From positions 3,906,001 through 3,970,000 of the forward strand of contig NZ_CP055153.1 of NCBI RefSeq assembly GCF_014075995.1: a stretch of DNA of 64,000 bases. Reading direction: 5' to 3'. Origin of the DNA: Adhaeribacter radiodurans. GTDB taxonomy: Bacteria > Bacteroidota > Bacteroidia > Cytophagales > Hymenobacteraceae. Below the pieces are notes generated by a model. That model was not told the DNA's origin. It saw only the letters and a list, made by a program, of their open reading frames with translations, and ran no database searches. The position numbers and the translations under genes are program-made. Positions 35,384 through 44,610 of this stretch are shown here, one piece after another. Numbering within the stretch: position 1 is the first letter of the stretch; each line of letters begins with the position of its first letter.

Positions 35384-36526
35384 TTAATATTTACGATAAA
35401 AGCTTTCAATTTTACTGGTAAGTTGGTTGTAAATGGGTTTAGTAAATTCCACAAAAAGAAAATGCGGAGCTGGCTTTGGACTTTCCCGGCGATTAGCTTT
35501 CTTTTTTTGATCTTTGCTTAAGGCTCTTTCATCACCTTTATAAGAAGCCCATTCGTCGCGCCAAACAAAAGTACCGGGCATCTTTTCTTGTGTAATAACA
35601 TTTTTTGTTTTCCAATCCATTACTCTAAAATCAAGCAAACCGCTTGAAGAAATTGTTTTCTCGAAAGTAATGTATTTGGCTTTTACGGTGCCGTACACAT
35701 CTTTACCTTCAACAGTTCCGGTTTTAACGCTATCCCGGGTTACCTCTTGTTCTTTTTCTTTTAAATAAGTTTGCCCAACTACAAAATCATCGAAAGAGAG
35801 AGTTAGCACCTGATCCGGAACAAAAGACTTTGCCCGGGCTTCCTGCGGCGTGTAGAACTTTATGAAGCTTTTCTCCTCGTAATGTTGCAGGTATTCAAAA
35901 ATTTTATTTTGAAAATATTCGTTACTCAGCTTGTAGATTCCCTTTTCTATTTCAACTGGCTCTACTACTACTTTTAACAGGGCGGCTAAGTAAGTGCTGT
36001 TTAATTTTTGCCGGACATCTTTATAATCCGGAATAAACAGGTCGGCGCGCTCAAAATGTTGATAGGCTTCTTTGGCACTTACCCGATTATTTTCGTTTAA
36101 CAATTTAATTCCAAGGGCATAACGTACTTCGGTGGCTTTTTGCTTAGCTGTTTCTAATTGCTCCTGGTATTTGTCTTCAGCTCCAATAACCTGCCGGCAA
36201 GAGGGGCATCCCCGAATGGATTCAATCAAACTGTTCATACTTTCGTATTCCTGGATAACTTTTTCCCAGTGAAATACCTCGCTTGAATGAATGGCGTCTT
36301 TAATTCGATTCTGATGATCTTCGCGGGCGTAGCGATACGCTTGCTGCAAAGTGGTTAAAGCCTTTTTGTTTTTAGGATCTTTTTGCAACCGGTTTACTGC
36401 CTGATAAACGGCCCGGTCATAATCGCCTTTTTCGAAAGATTGCTTTCCGCTGGAGCAAGCACAGCTAATCAGCAGTATGCCATACAATAATAATTTTTTG
36501 AATTTAGTAAGTACAAATTTGTCCAT
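35384..36526 (-). CDS. Hypothetical lipoprotein with TPR-like repeats
   Basis: Function unknown. I choose the ATG at 36524-36526, 34 codons inside the longest frame, because it gives a classical lipoprotein signal: basic start, hydrophobic stretch, lipobox LISC (Cys22). The 380-residue protein then has TPR-like helices (SFEKGDYDRAVYQAVNRLQK; YQHFERADLFIPDYKDVRQK) and a beta-rich C-terminal half. A CPSC pair (IRGCPSCRQVI) is notable. It is likely anchored to the outer membrane facing the periplasm. Confidence 0.78.
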   Translation of the reverse strand: MDKFVLTKFKKLLLYGILLISCACSSGKQSFEKGDYDRAVYQAVNRLQKDPKNKKALTTLQQAYRYAREDHQNRIKDAIHSSEVFHWEKVIQEYESMNSLIESIRGCPSCRQVIGAEDKYQEQLETAKQKATEVRYALGIKLLNENNRVSAKEAYQHFERADLFIPDYKDVRQKLNSTYLAALLKVVVEPVEIEKGIYKLSNEYFQNKIFEYLQHYEEKSFIKFYTPQEARAKSFVPDQVLTLSFDDFVVGQTYLKEKEQEVTRDSVKTGTVEGKDVYGTVKAKYITFEKTISSSGLLDFRVMDWKTKNVITQEKMPGTFVWRDEWASYKGDERALSKDQKKKANRRESPKPAPHFLFVEFTKPIYNQLTSKIESFYRKY

Positions 36527-36647
36527 CTTTAGAATTGCATTATTATGATTAACCTCGTATACAAATACCTGCTCTGTGGCGCTCCGACGAAGTAGAATGT
36601 AAGATAACAGAATAAAAAAGCATGCCAACTTAAATGCAACACACCAG

Positions 36648-36691
36648 AAAACACGAAAGCCGCTCTATCTTAAAAGCGGCTTTCGTGTTTT
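36648..36691 (-). terminator. Terminator of the batD-like/aroC transcript
   Basis: 17-base arms AAAACACGAAAGCCGCT (36648-36664) and AGCGGCTTTCGTGTTTT (36675-36691) around a 10-base loop, 38 bases past the aroC stop. Confidence 0.85.
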
Positions 36692-36729
36692 AAACAAATA
36701 TTCTCTAAATAGGAAATTTAAAAATCTAT

Positions 36730-37809
36730 TTACACCCGAACGGTTCGCTGGCGTAACAGGAAATCTATCAGCACCAAAGCAGTCATGGCATCTACAATTG
36801 GTACAGCCCGTGGTAATACGCAAGGATCGTGGCGCCCTTTGCCCTCCAAGGTAATGCTTTCGCCCTGATCGTTAATACTGGTTTGGGGTTGCAGAATAGT
36901 AGCCACTGGTTTAAAAGCTACCCGGAAGTAAATATCTTGTCCGTTAGAAATACCGCCCTGTATACCACCGGAGTGATTGGTACGCGTTTGTACCCGACCA
37001 TTCGAATCGGTGTAAAACTCGTCGTTATGCTCCGAACCGTAAAGAACAGTTCCGGCAAACCCACTGCCGTATTCAAATCCTTTTACTGCATTTATACTCA
37101 GCATGGCTTTACCTAGCTCAGCGTGCAATTTATCAAAAGCGGGCTCTCCTAAACCTACCGGTACTCCCTTAATCACACAAGTAATCACCCCTCCTATCGT
37201 ATCGCGGTTTTTACGGGTTTCTTCTACCAGGCGAATCATTTCTTCGGCTACCAGGGGTTGCGGACACCGAATTTTATTACTGTCGATTTGGGTTAAATCT
37301 AACTGTTCGTACGACTCCGTTAAAGCAATAGGCCCCACCGAAGAAACATAAGAGGCAATTTGAATACCTTGCTGTTTTAGATATTTATTCGCAATGGCAC
37401 CCGCCGCTACCCGGGCCAAAGTTTCACGGGCCGAAGATCGCCCGCCTCCCCGGTGATCGCGCAAACCGTACTTTGCGGTATAGGTATAGTCGGCGTGCGA
37501 AGGCCGAAAAGCGTGTTCTAAGTGAGAATAATCTTTACCAGCCTGATTTTTATTATTCACCATTAAGGCAATAGGGGTGCCGGTTGTTGTATTTTCGTAT
37601 AATCCAGAAAGGATAATAATTTCATCTTCTTCTTTACGTTGGGTAGTAATATTAGATTGCCCCGGACGCCGCCGGTCTAGCTCTAATTGAATTTCTTCCC
37701 GTGTAATTTCCAGACCGGCCGGACAGCCATCTACCACTACTCCTACAGATTGCCCGTGTGATTCGCCAAAAGTAGTTATCCGGAAAATTTTGCCGTACGA
37801 GTTACTCAT
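36730..37809 (-). CDS. aroC: Chorismate synthase
   Basis: Last step of the shikimate pathway, making chorismate from EPSP with reduced FMN. Length is 359 residues, typical. Family signatures [18 protein letters not shown] (14-31), [20 protein letters not shown] (about 115-134) and the C-terminal [15 protein letters not shown] are all present. Its ATG follows the stop of the BatD-like gene immediately (TAAATG), so the two are probably coupled. Confidence 0.97.
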   Translation of the reverse strand: MSNSYGKIFRITTFGESHGQSVGVVVDGCPAGLEITREEIQLELDRRRPGQSNITTQRKEEDEIIILSGLYENTTTGTPIALMVNNKNQAGKDYSHLEHAFRPSHADYTYTAKYGLRDHRGGGRSSARETLARVAAGAIANKYLKQQGIQIASYVSSVGPIALTESYEQLDLTQIDSNKIRCPQPLVAEEMIRLVEETRKNRDTIGGVITCVIKGVPVGLGEPAFDKLHAELGKAMLSINAVKGFEYGSGFAGTVLYGSEHNDEFYTDSNGRVQTRTNHSGGIQGGISNGQDIYFRVAFKPVATILQPQTSINDQGESITLEGKGRHDPCVLPRAVPIVDAMTALVLIDFLLRQRTVRV

Positions 37810-39228
37810 TTATCTATTTCTCAAAAAAATGTAAACTGATATTATCAGCAAAAGTAATACAATCAGGTTGGTATACAATTTAAGTTTTTCGAATTTATGC
37901 ATGCTCACGAGCGCATTGTCTTCCGTTTCGATGAGTTTGTAGAAGTCGCCGGTAATGCCGGTTTCTATGGCGGCATCTTTATTAATCTTACCACTCACTT
38001 TAAGGGTTAATTTAGAGGTAAGCGTATCGTACTGTTCTCGTACCGGGTCGAAATACACAAATTGCAATAAACGGCTAAGCGGAAAAGTACCGGGAGCTTT
38101 GGGAACAATGGAGTACAAAAACCGTTTAGAGCCGGAAATACGCTCTCTTTGCCGGAGCAGGTTCTCTTTTATCTGAGGCGGATATATTTCCAAGGCAGCT
38201 TGATTCTGCAACGTAGGATTGGGTAAACCGGCAATATTACCTTCTCCGATTACGGCAAAAGAATAATTTACCGCCTGGTTTAAAGAAATAAGCGAGCGAT
38301 CTATGGTTTCGTCGAGGCGGTAAAGGCCTACGGGAACGGACTCGCGTAATGGATGAGCCGGCAATGGTTTCACCTGAATACTTTCCGGTTCGGTGGTAAA
38401 TTCTTTTATTTCCGATTGACGCTTTTCGTTTGCAAAAGTAGCATCTTCCGCTGTGGTGTACTTTACCATTTTTAAAGATAAAGCCGGAAAAATTAAATTT
38501 TGGGTATTTAAAGGATAGTAAACCGCTTCATATAATTTATACCTTAGGTAAGGCACTTTGCTTACTTGCACCGAATCAGGTAAAATTTCTGTTTGCTCAA
38601 AAGCTTCTTCCCAAACATTTGGTTGCTTCATTTGCTTAAATAAAGGAGGTAATTGCTGCAAAAAATTATAAAATTCTAATTGCCCATTTTCTGAGGGAAG
38701 TAAATAAAAGTATAAGGCTACATGTAAGCCTTCGCCCATATAAACTTGTTTTTTACTTGTTTCTAAGTTCAGAAAAGATTGTGGCGTTTTAATCGTTGAA
38801 TTTTTTACTTCGGGTGGCACTTCCGCTGTAGTTTCTAAAGCATTTTCGTCTTCTGTAATAGGTCCTACTTGAACCCTGGTACCAGGACTTTTTACCGGAA
38901 TACCATTAACCACCATTGTAAACGGTTTTATAACAAAAGTACCTTCGTTTAAGGCCGCGTAATTTTGTGTATGTATTTCCTCCAGCAGGTTATTACCCGA
39001 TTTTAAAGTTGTTTTTTTGGAAAACCGGCTGCTTTTCTGAAAACCTTCAATTTCCGGGAAAATGGAAGCTTCTTTTAGGGTAGCTCCTTTCAGGCGAATG
39101 GAAATAGTAAAATACGTTTCAATTGGTATTCTGGTCGAGCCAAACTCAATGCTGATCTGCTGGCTATAGCCAGGCAGCATACACATTATAAAGCCAAGAA
39201 ATAAGGCAATTTTTTTAAGCACAAACAA
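37810..39228 (-). CDS. BatD-like (oxygen tolerance family) membrane protein
   Basis: 472-residue protein with an N-terminal signal peptide (to about residue 22, GYSQ), repeated beta-sandwich domains with BatD-like segments (TRIPIETYFTISIRLKGA, VNGIPVKSPGTRVQVGP, LNQAVNYSFAVIGEGNI) and one C-terminal membrane segment (about 452-469) ending in basic residues. The start codon is TTG (39228), with GTG two codons later as an alternative. BatD usually accompanies batA, B, C and E with MoxR; none of them is seen here. Confidence 0.72.
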   Translation of the reverse strand: MFVLKKIALFLGFIMCMLPGYSQQISIEFGSTRIPIETYFTISIRLKGATLKEASIFPEIEGFQKSSRFSKKTTLKSGNNLLEEIHTQNYAALNEGTFVIKPFTMVVNGIPVKSPGTRVQVGPITEDENALETTAEVPPEVKNSTIKTPQSFLNLETSKKQVYMGEGLHVALYFYLLPSENGQLEFYNFLQQLPPLFKQMKQPNVWEEAFEQTEILPDSVQVSKVPYLRYKLYEAVYYPLNTQNLIFPALSLKMVKYTTAEDATFANEKRQSEIKEFTTEPESIQVKPLPAHPLRESVPVGLYRLDETIDRSLISLNQAVNYSFAVIGEGNIAGLPNPTLQNQAALEIYPPQIKENLLRQRERISGSKRFLYSIVPKAPGTFPLSRLLQFVYFDPVREQYDTLTSKLTLKVSGKINKDAAIETGITGDFYKLIETEDNALVSMHKFEKLKLYTNLIVLLLLIISVYIFLRNR

Positions 39229-39545
39229 GATTTAATTCTAACAAACCCTAACTCGCCGGAAAACGAAGGAAAGTTAGATTTTATTCTGCCAAAATAAAAG
39301 TATGTCTCCCACGCCAAAATAAATAAGGTTTATAGCGCATAAAGTAACTTTTCTTTTGAGGTAAATAAGAATTCCCCCGGTTTGTAATAAAATATATACT
39401 CTATTTTAGAAAAGTTGAAATCCAAAATCAGCAGACATTTCGTAGGTCGGTTAACTGTGCAATTTGGTAAGGTGCCGATAATCCTTTCTAACTCATCTTT
39501 ACCCATCACAGATTTTATGTTTCACAATTAATTTAATTACCTATT
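39229..39545. other. 317-base divergent spacer between the BatD-like gene and ferritin-like gene 1
   Basis: Contains the promoters of two divergent transcripts. I found no perfect TAnnTTTG box for the plus-strand gene, so the ferritin-like pair may use another sigma factor. No hairpin or open frame of note. Confidence 0.4.
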
Positions 39546-40295
39546 ATGACGAAACTATTGAAACCGAATGAAAGCGGTTATGGGTTACTGGAATCGGTTA
39601 ACAAACCCATAAACCGGAAAAGCTTTTTTAAATTCGCCGGTGCTGGGGCTGCGTTTACCACCCTGTTACTATCTGGTTGTAACGACGACGATGATGGTAA
39701 GTTTAATGGAGTGGTGTATACGCCTCCCACAACCGGAACGGATGCTGTTAGTCTTGGCTCCGGAGATGTAGGCATTTTAAATTATGCGTATGCCTTGGAA
39801 CAACTAGAAGCCGCTTTCTATACTCAAGTAATTACTACTAAGTACGCTGGTATGACGGCTCTGGAAACGCAAATTTTAACCGATATTCGTGACCACGAGA
39901 TTGCGCACCGCGAATTTTTTAAAGCAGCTTTAACGGCCGCGGCTCCGGCTGCTATAATTCCAGGCTTAACCCCAAATTTTTCTTCTATTAATTTCAACGA
40001 CCGTACTTCGGTTTTGAATGCGGCAAAAACATTCGAAGATTTAGGTGTATCTGCTTACAATGGAGCGGGTAAACTTCTTACAACTCCCGATTTTCTGGTA
40101 TTAGCCGGTAAAATAGTGTCGGTAGAAGCTCGTCATGCCGCTGAAATTCGGGATTTAATCGAAAATGGCACTTTCTCCGATACCGCTAATAATGATAAAG
40201 GATTTGACCTAGTGGCCGATCCGGCAACAGTATTGGGCGCAGCCAAAAGCTTTGTAAAAGAAACGATTGACTTTAGTAAGTTACCTACATCTTAA
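39546..40295 (+). CDS. Exported ferritin-like domain protein 1 (predicted lipoprotein)
   Basis: 249-residue protein of the Ferritin_2 / desiccation-related family. The helical core is at about 75-215, with metal-site-like motifs IRDHEIAHREFF (about 117-128) and SVEARHAAEIRDL. The N-terminus has RKSFFKFAGAGA followed by the lipobox LLSGC (41-45), then an Asp-rich stretch, so export and lipidation are predicted. It is paired with a second copy 21 bases downstream. Function, perhaps iron storage or stress protection, is inferred from the fold only. Confidence 0.88.
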   Translation: MTKLLKPNESGYGLLESVNKPINRKSFFKFAGAGAAFTTLLLSGCNDDDDGKFNGVVYTPPTTGTDAVSLGSGDVGILNYAYALEQLEAAFYTQVITTKYAGMTALETQILTDIRDHEIAHREFFKAALTAAAPAAIIPGLTPNFSSINFNDRTSVLNAAKTFEDLGVSAYNGAGKLLTTPDFLVLAGKIVSVEARHAAEIRDLIENGTFSDTANNDKGFDLVADPATVLGAAKSFVKETIDFSKLPTS

Positions 40296-40316
40296 TTTTA
40301 AAGGAGACCACAAACC

Positions 40317-41147
40317 ATGAATATACCTAACCTGCTTACCCAAATTGAAAAAGTAGATCCGGAAGTTTACGACCGCTTGGATTCTCGTCGGGCAATTTTT
40401 AAACACTTTGCCGGATTTGGCAAAAAGTTAGCTGTTGCCGCGGTACCATTGGCTTTTAGTTCCATGCTGAATAAAGCTTATGGGCAAACCAATCGGTCGG
40501 TTACCGATGTACTTAAATTTGCGTTTTTATTAGAAAATTTAGAAGCTGAGTTTTACAAACAAGCCGCGGCTAAAGATATTTTTGCCACTCCAGCCGGTAA
40601 AAAAGCATTTGAAACAATCCGGGACCACGAAATAGCCCACGTAGCCTTCTTAAAAACTGCCCTAGGAGCCGATGCTCCTAATTATTCTGCTGATACCTTT
40701 GATTTTGATGCCGGTGGCGCTTTGGGTGGCAAAACCTTTACTGATTATGGTACTATGCTAGCCGTAGCTCAAGCTTTTGAAGATACCGGAGTACGGGCCT
40801 ATAAAGGACAGGCGGCTTTCTTAATGAGTAACAACGACGTATTGCAAGCTGCGCTTCAAATCCATTCGGTTGAAGCCCGCCATGCGGCCCACATTCGGCG
40901 AATGCGCCGTGACATGGCCACCATGCCGGCCGATCAGAAACCTTGGATTACCGGAAAAGATCGCGGTGGTTTACCCGCCTTAATCCAGCCTGTTTACGAC
41001 GGGGAAGATGTAACTACCCAAGCAACAGTGAAAATAACCGGAACTTTTGGTGGCATAACCATTAGCGATGCTGCCGCTTCCGAAGCCTTTGACGAGCCTT
41101 TAACCACCGAACAGGTAACTACCATTGTTACTCCATTTTTAAAATAA
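40317..41147 (+). CDS. Exported ferritin-like domain protein 2 (Tat-like signal)
   Basis: 276-residue paralogue of the preceding gene. Residues 22-49 look like a Tat-type signal: SRRAIFKHFAGFGKK, a hydrophobic run, then AYGQ as a possible cleavage region. The core motifs FLLENLEAEFYKQAAAK, IRDHEIAHVAFLKTAL and SVEARHAAHIRRMRR match the family. The C-terminal extension is longer than in protein 1. A strong Shine-Dalgarno sequence (AAAGGAGA) lies 8 bases before the ATG, unusual for this phylum. Confidence 0.88.
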   Translation: MNIPNLLTQIEKVDPEVYDRLDSRRAIFKHFAGFGKKLAVAAVPLAFSSMLNKAYGQTNRSVTDVLKFAFLLENLEAEFYKQAAAKDIFATPAGKKAFETIRDHEIAHVAFLKTALGADAPNYSADTFDFDAGGALGGKTFTDYGTMLAVAQAFEDTGVRAYKGQAAFLMSNNDVLQAALQIHSVEARHAAHIRRMRRDMATMPADQKPWITGKDRGGLPALIQPVYDGEDVTTQATVKITGTFGGITISDAAASEAFDEPLTTEQVTTIVTPFLK

Positions 41148-41168
41148 TTCAAATTTCTCTATATAAGT

Positions 41169-41205
41169 AAATAAAAAAGGATGGGTTACCCATCCTTTTT
41201 TATTT
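41169..41205 (+). terminator. Terminator of the ferritin-like gene pair
   Basis: GGATGGGT / ACCCATCC core flanked by an A-run and a T-run (AAATAAAAAA ... TTTTTTATTT), 22 bases after the stop codon. Confidence 0.85.
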
Positions 41206-41418
41206 AAGGTACTTAATAAATTTAAAATCTGGTTTTTGAATATTATTTAATAAAACAGTCCCTAACTACTTAAGTATAATGATGTTTAGTATAAATATAA
41301 TAATTCTTTAAAATATCTTCAACATACCTAAGTCAATTGCGTATATTAAATACATCAAAGTAAGCCTTTATTTTGAAGGATTGTTAAATAAAAAATTCAG
41401 ATTTTAAACACCAAAAAA

Positions 41419-41607
41419 ATGTTAGAGTATGTTAAAACTATTCTTGTTAAAGTAAGTTTTGATGTCCGATTATTTGAAAAAGAGCTTCGTAAAGCTCTGA
41501 AAATGCTCGCTCAGGAAGAATTAGAACAACTACGGCAATGGTGCTATGCGCGATTCTCCGGAATTTACCACAGCATAATTAACCGGGTTTTCACGAAAGC
41601 TTCTTAG
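41419..41607 (+). CDS. Small cytoplasmic protein of unknown function (62 residues)
   Basis: An amphipathic helical, mixed-charge peptide with a high share of Leu, Glu and Arg (FEKELRKALKMLAQEELEQL at about 19-38) and no signal. It seems a genuine conserved small protein: the frame is clean, has a 270-base upstream region of its own, and lies almost end-to-end with queG (4 bases between stops). From memory, similar short proteins occur in related genomes; I cannot verify that here. Function unknown. Confidence 0.65.
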   Translation: MLEYVKTILVKVSFDVRLFEKELRKALKMLAQEELEQLRQWCYARFSGIYHSIINRVFTKAS

Positions 41608-41611
41608 TAAC

Positions 41612-42547
41612 TTAGTCTTCTTTATTTTGTGTAACAAATTTAATATTACGTATGAGGCCGTTATAACCCGTTCGTTTAACGGCCGACTTACGAAACACTT
41701 CTCTAAATACTTCTTCGGTAATTTCCTGCCACTCTTTTTTTGATAAGTTTTTTAAGTCCGGATGCGGTTGAAAGGCAGACTCTTGGTTTGGCCGCGCAAA
41801 ACGGTTCCAGGGGCAAACATCCTGGCAAATGTCACAGCCAAATATCCAGTTACCAAACTTTCCATTTACAGTATCGGGTATCTGGTCTTTTAATTCAATG
41901 GTAAAATACGAAATGCATTTACTCCCATCCACCACGTAAGGCTCTATAATAGCATTGGTAGGGCAAGCATCCAGGCATTTGGTGCAGGTGCCGCAATAAT
42001 CTTTTATTGGACCATCGTAGTCTAATTCTACATCTAAAATTAATTCGGCAATAAAGTAAAAGCTACCTACTTGGGGAGTAATTAAGTTGCTGTTTTTCCC
42101 TACCCAACCTAAACCGCTTTTTTTGGCCCAGGCTTTATCCAAAACCGGAGCCGAGTCTACGAAGGCCCGACCGCCTACCTCTCCAATATTTTCCTGCAGG
42201 TAGGTCAGCAACGTTTTAAGTTTATCTTTAATGACAAAATGGTAATCTTGCCCGTAGGCATATTTCGAAATTTGGAAGGTATCTGCAGGTTGCTGTTCTT
42301 CCGGGTAATAGTTCAGCAGCAAAGAAACTACTGATTTAGCGCCGTCTACTAATAAACGTGGGTCCAGGCGTTTATCGAAATGGTTCTCCATATAATGCAT
42401 TTGGCCGTGCATCTGACGGTTTAGCCAATTTTCCAAACGAGGTGCTTCTTCTTCGAGGAATTCGGCCTTTGATATGCCGCAATACATAAAGCCTAGCTCT
42501 AAGGCTTTTTGCTTTACTAATTGCGTATAATGTTGAGTTAATAACAA
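41612..42547 (-). CDS. queG: Epoxyqueuosine reductase QueG
   Basis: Cobalamin- and Fe-S-dependent enzyme for the last step of queuosine tRNA modification. The 311-residue protein has ferredoxin-type motifs [12 protein letters not shown] and CDICQDVCP, plus [16 protein letters not shown] and [20 protein letters not shown], typical of QueG. The start is probably TTG (42545-42547), since the next Met would remove a needed helix. The C-terminal HEAT-like part of some homologues is absent, as in many QueG proteins. Confidence 0.95.
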   Translation of the reverse strand: MLLTQHYTQLVKQKALELGFMYCGISKAEFLEEEAPRLENWLNRQMHGQMHYMENHFDKRLDPRLLVDGAKSVVSLLLNYYPEEQQPADTFQISKYAYGQDYHFVIKDKLKTLLTYLQENIGEVGGRAFVDSAPVLDKAWAKKSGLGWVGKNSNLITPQVGSFYFIAELILDVELDYDGPIKDYCGTCTKCLDACPTNAIIEPYVVDGSKCISYFTIELKDQIPDTVNGKFGNWIFGCDICQDVCPWNRFARPNQESAFQPHPDLKNLSKKEWQEITEEVFREVFRKSAVKRTGYNGLIRNIKFVTQNKED

Positions 42548-42572
42548 AATAGAGTTTGATTTGGCACTGTAA

Positions 42573-42602
42573 CAAAAATATATAGAATTAAGTCCTAATC
42601 AA
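42573..42602 (-). promoter_or_regulatory. Promoter of queG
   Basis: TTG (42602-42600), 19 bases, TATTTTTG (42580-42573) on the minus strand: a full match to the Bacteroidota primary promoter. Transcription would start about 20 bases before the TTG start codon. Confidence 0.7.
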
Positions 42603-42740
42603 CAACTAATTTTAATCGCTGAACCTAATAGGTAAATGGCTTAATCTAACACTAAAGAAGATTTTTTTACTTAAAGCACTTGGAAATGCTTAAAGTACCC
42701 ATATTGCTGAGTATAGAAATTTAGTAAATCTTCATGAATT

Positions 42741-42767
42741 AAAAAGCAGGCATTAAGCCTGCTTTTT
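42741..42767 (-). terminator. Terminator of ruvB
   Basis: AAAAAGCAGGC / GCCTGCTTTTT arms with a short loop, 26 bases past the ruvB stop. Confidence 0.85.
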
Positions 42768-42793
42768 CCCAAAAAACTAAACAAATTCTAAAC

Positions 42794-43834
42794 TCAAGAT
42801 AAAGGCGAATCAAATAAAGTACCCACTTGCCGCGGTGGAATTTTACCTAAGTGAATATAAGCCAACTCCGTAGCTTCGCGACCACGAGCAGTACGCTTAA
42901 TATATCCTTCCTGAATTAAAAACGGTTCGTATACTTCTTCAATGGTTTCGGATTCTTCGCCGCAGGCTGTAGCAATAGTGGATAAACCTACCGGACCACC
43001 CTTAAACTTATCAATAATGGTGTTTAAAATCCGGTTGTCCATTTCGTCCAAACCGTTATGATCTACATCCAAAGCATTTAGCGCAAATCGGGCAATTTCT
43101 ACGGTAATGGTACCATCACCTTTAATCTGGGCAAAATCGCGGGTACGGCGTAATAAATTATTGGCAATCCGGGGGGTACCCCGGCTCCGGCGGGCAATCT
43201 CGAAAGCCGCATCTTCGTGAATAGGCGATCCCAAAATATCTGCCGACCGTTTTACAATGCTGGTTAGTAAAGCAGAGTCGTAGTACTCTAAGCGGGAATT
43301 AATGCCAAACCGCGCCCGTAATGGGGAAGTAAGTAAACCCGAACGAGTAGTAGCGCCAATTAAAGTAAATGGATTTAAACTGATTTGCACGGTTCGGGCA
43401 TTTGGACCCGAATCCAACATAATATCAATTTTATAATCTTCCATGGCCGAGTATAAATACTCTTCCACGATGGGATTGAGGCGATGAATTTCGTCAATAA
43501 ATAAAACATCGTTGCGCTCGAGGTTCGTTAACAATCCGGCTAAATCGCTGGGTTTATCCAGTACCGGGCCGGAGGTCATTTTTATATTGGCATCCAGCTC
43601 GGAAGCAATAATATGCGACAACGTAGTTTTACCTAAACCTGGAGGTCCGTGCAGGAGCACGTGATCTAATGCTTCGCCCCGCCGACGGGCAGCCAGCACA
43701 AATATTTTTAAATTTTCGACAATCTTATCCTGACCAGTAAAGTCCCGAAAACTTAACGGCCGGAGGGCTTTGTCTATTTCTTTTTCGGCCTGCGACATAT
43801 GATCGTCACCGCCGGTTAAATATTCTTCACGCAT
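42794..43834 (-). CDS. ruvB: Holliday junction branch-migration helicase RuvB
   Basis: Hexameric AAA+ motor that, with RuvA, moves Holliday junctions. I choose the ATG at 43832-43834, 15 codons inside the longest frame, giving 346 residues and starting just before [15 protein letters not shown]. Walker A is GPPGLGKT, Walker [10 protein letters not shown], sensor 1 GATTRSGLL, and the C-terminal winged helix has [16 protein letters not shown]. The gene stands alone; ruvA and ruvC are not nearby. Confidence 0.97.
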   Translation of the reverse strand: MREEYLTGGDDHMSQAEKEIDKALRPLSFRDFTGQDKIVENLKIFVLAARRRGEALDHVLLHGPPGLGKTTLSHIIASELDANIKMTSGPVLDKPSDLAGLLTNLERNDVLFIDEIHRLNPIVEEYLYSAMEDYKIDIMLDSGPNARTVQISLNPFTLIGATTRSGLLTSPLRARFGINSRLEYYDSALLTSIVKRSADILGSPIHEDAAFEIARRSRGTPRIANNLLRRTRDFAQIKGDGTITVEIARFALNALDVDHNGLDEMDNRILNTIIDKFKGGPVGLSTIATACGEESETIEEVYEPFLIQEGYIKRTARGREATELAYIHLGKIPPRQVGTLFDSPLS

Positions 43835-44053
43835 ATATGAGTAGTCGAAAGTTCCGGTTTTATATCTTAAAGTTAACACTTTAAACCCGTAAATCGCTCC
43901 TTTATGGCTGGAAAATTAAACCAAAAAACTAACTTTTTTATATTAATCCTTAAGATTCCCAAAATATTTAGCAAATTCCAATTGTTTTACTTGCATTTTT
44001 CTTTAAAACTTCTAAATTACTAAATTTGCAAGCTAGTTATATTGATTCTTATT

Positions 44054-44449
44054 TTAGGTTGACAGAATTGCGGTTGCTTCAATTTCTATTAATAATTCCG
44101 GCTGAATGAGCGCTTTTACTTCCAGCATAGAGGTAACTGGTTTAACAGTACTAAAATACTCTCCGTGGGCGCGGCCAATGTCTTCCCAATTAGCAATATT
44201 TGTTACAAACATCCGGGTCCGGACGACATCGGCCATACTTGCTCCAGCTTCCTGCAAGGCTTTTTCAATTTTAGACAAAATGAATTTGGTTTGCTCGTAG
44301 GCATCACCTGGGCCAATTACCACATCACCGTCAACGGCTGTGGTACCAGCTACCTCTACTACATTGCCAATGCGCACGGCTCGCGAATACCCTATTACAT
44401 CTTCCCAAATAGCACCCGAAGAAATATTTTGACGATTTTTAGTTTGCAT
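44054..44449 (-). CDS. RidA (YjgF/YER057c) family protein
   Basis: 131-residue protein of the enamine/imine deaminase family that removes reactive intermediates formed by PLP enzymes. The core VRTRMFVTNIANWEDIG holds the conserved Arg (about R101), and the C-terminal VEVKALIQPELLIEIEATA-like segment ends with the family's conserved Glu. It belongs to a subgroup of RidA proteins; the substrate is not known. Confidence 0.88.
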   Translation of the reverse strand: MQTKNRQNISSGAIWEDVIGYSRAVRIGNVVEVAGTTAVDGDVVIGPGDAYEQTKFILSKIEKALQEAGASMADVVRTRMFVTNIANWEDIGRAHGEYFSTVKPVTSMLEVKALIQPELLIEIEATAILST

Positions 44450-44572
44450 GATTAACTTAGATAATAGTTGCTTTTATTCCTGAAGTCAGGAGACTAAACT
44501 TCCAAATGTCTATGAAGCACAAGTCTTCCTTGGCTAAGACTTTCGCTAATGCTAGGCTTGTTTTATTTATTT

Positions 44573-44610
44573 TTAGTCTTGCTACTTAGATCCTGCTACT
44601 TGGGTCTTGT
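44573..44610. repeat. Short tandem word repeat downstream of the acyl-CoA dehydrogenase gene
   Basis: TAGTCTTGCTACTTAGATCC followed by TGCTACTTGGGTCTTG: a word of about 16 bases is present twice with changes. It lies at the 3' end of the gene at 44611, resembling the other gene-end repeats in this window. Confidence 0.5.

Noticed and set aside
36730-39228. An aerotolerance (Bat) operon
   Set aside because: Only a BatD-like gene is present; MoxR, BatA, BatB, BatC and BatE genes are not found around it.
44106-44455. Plus-strand frames 44106-44300 and 44165-44455
   Set aside because: They are antisense shadows of the RidA gene, which has conserved motifs and a normal length.
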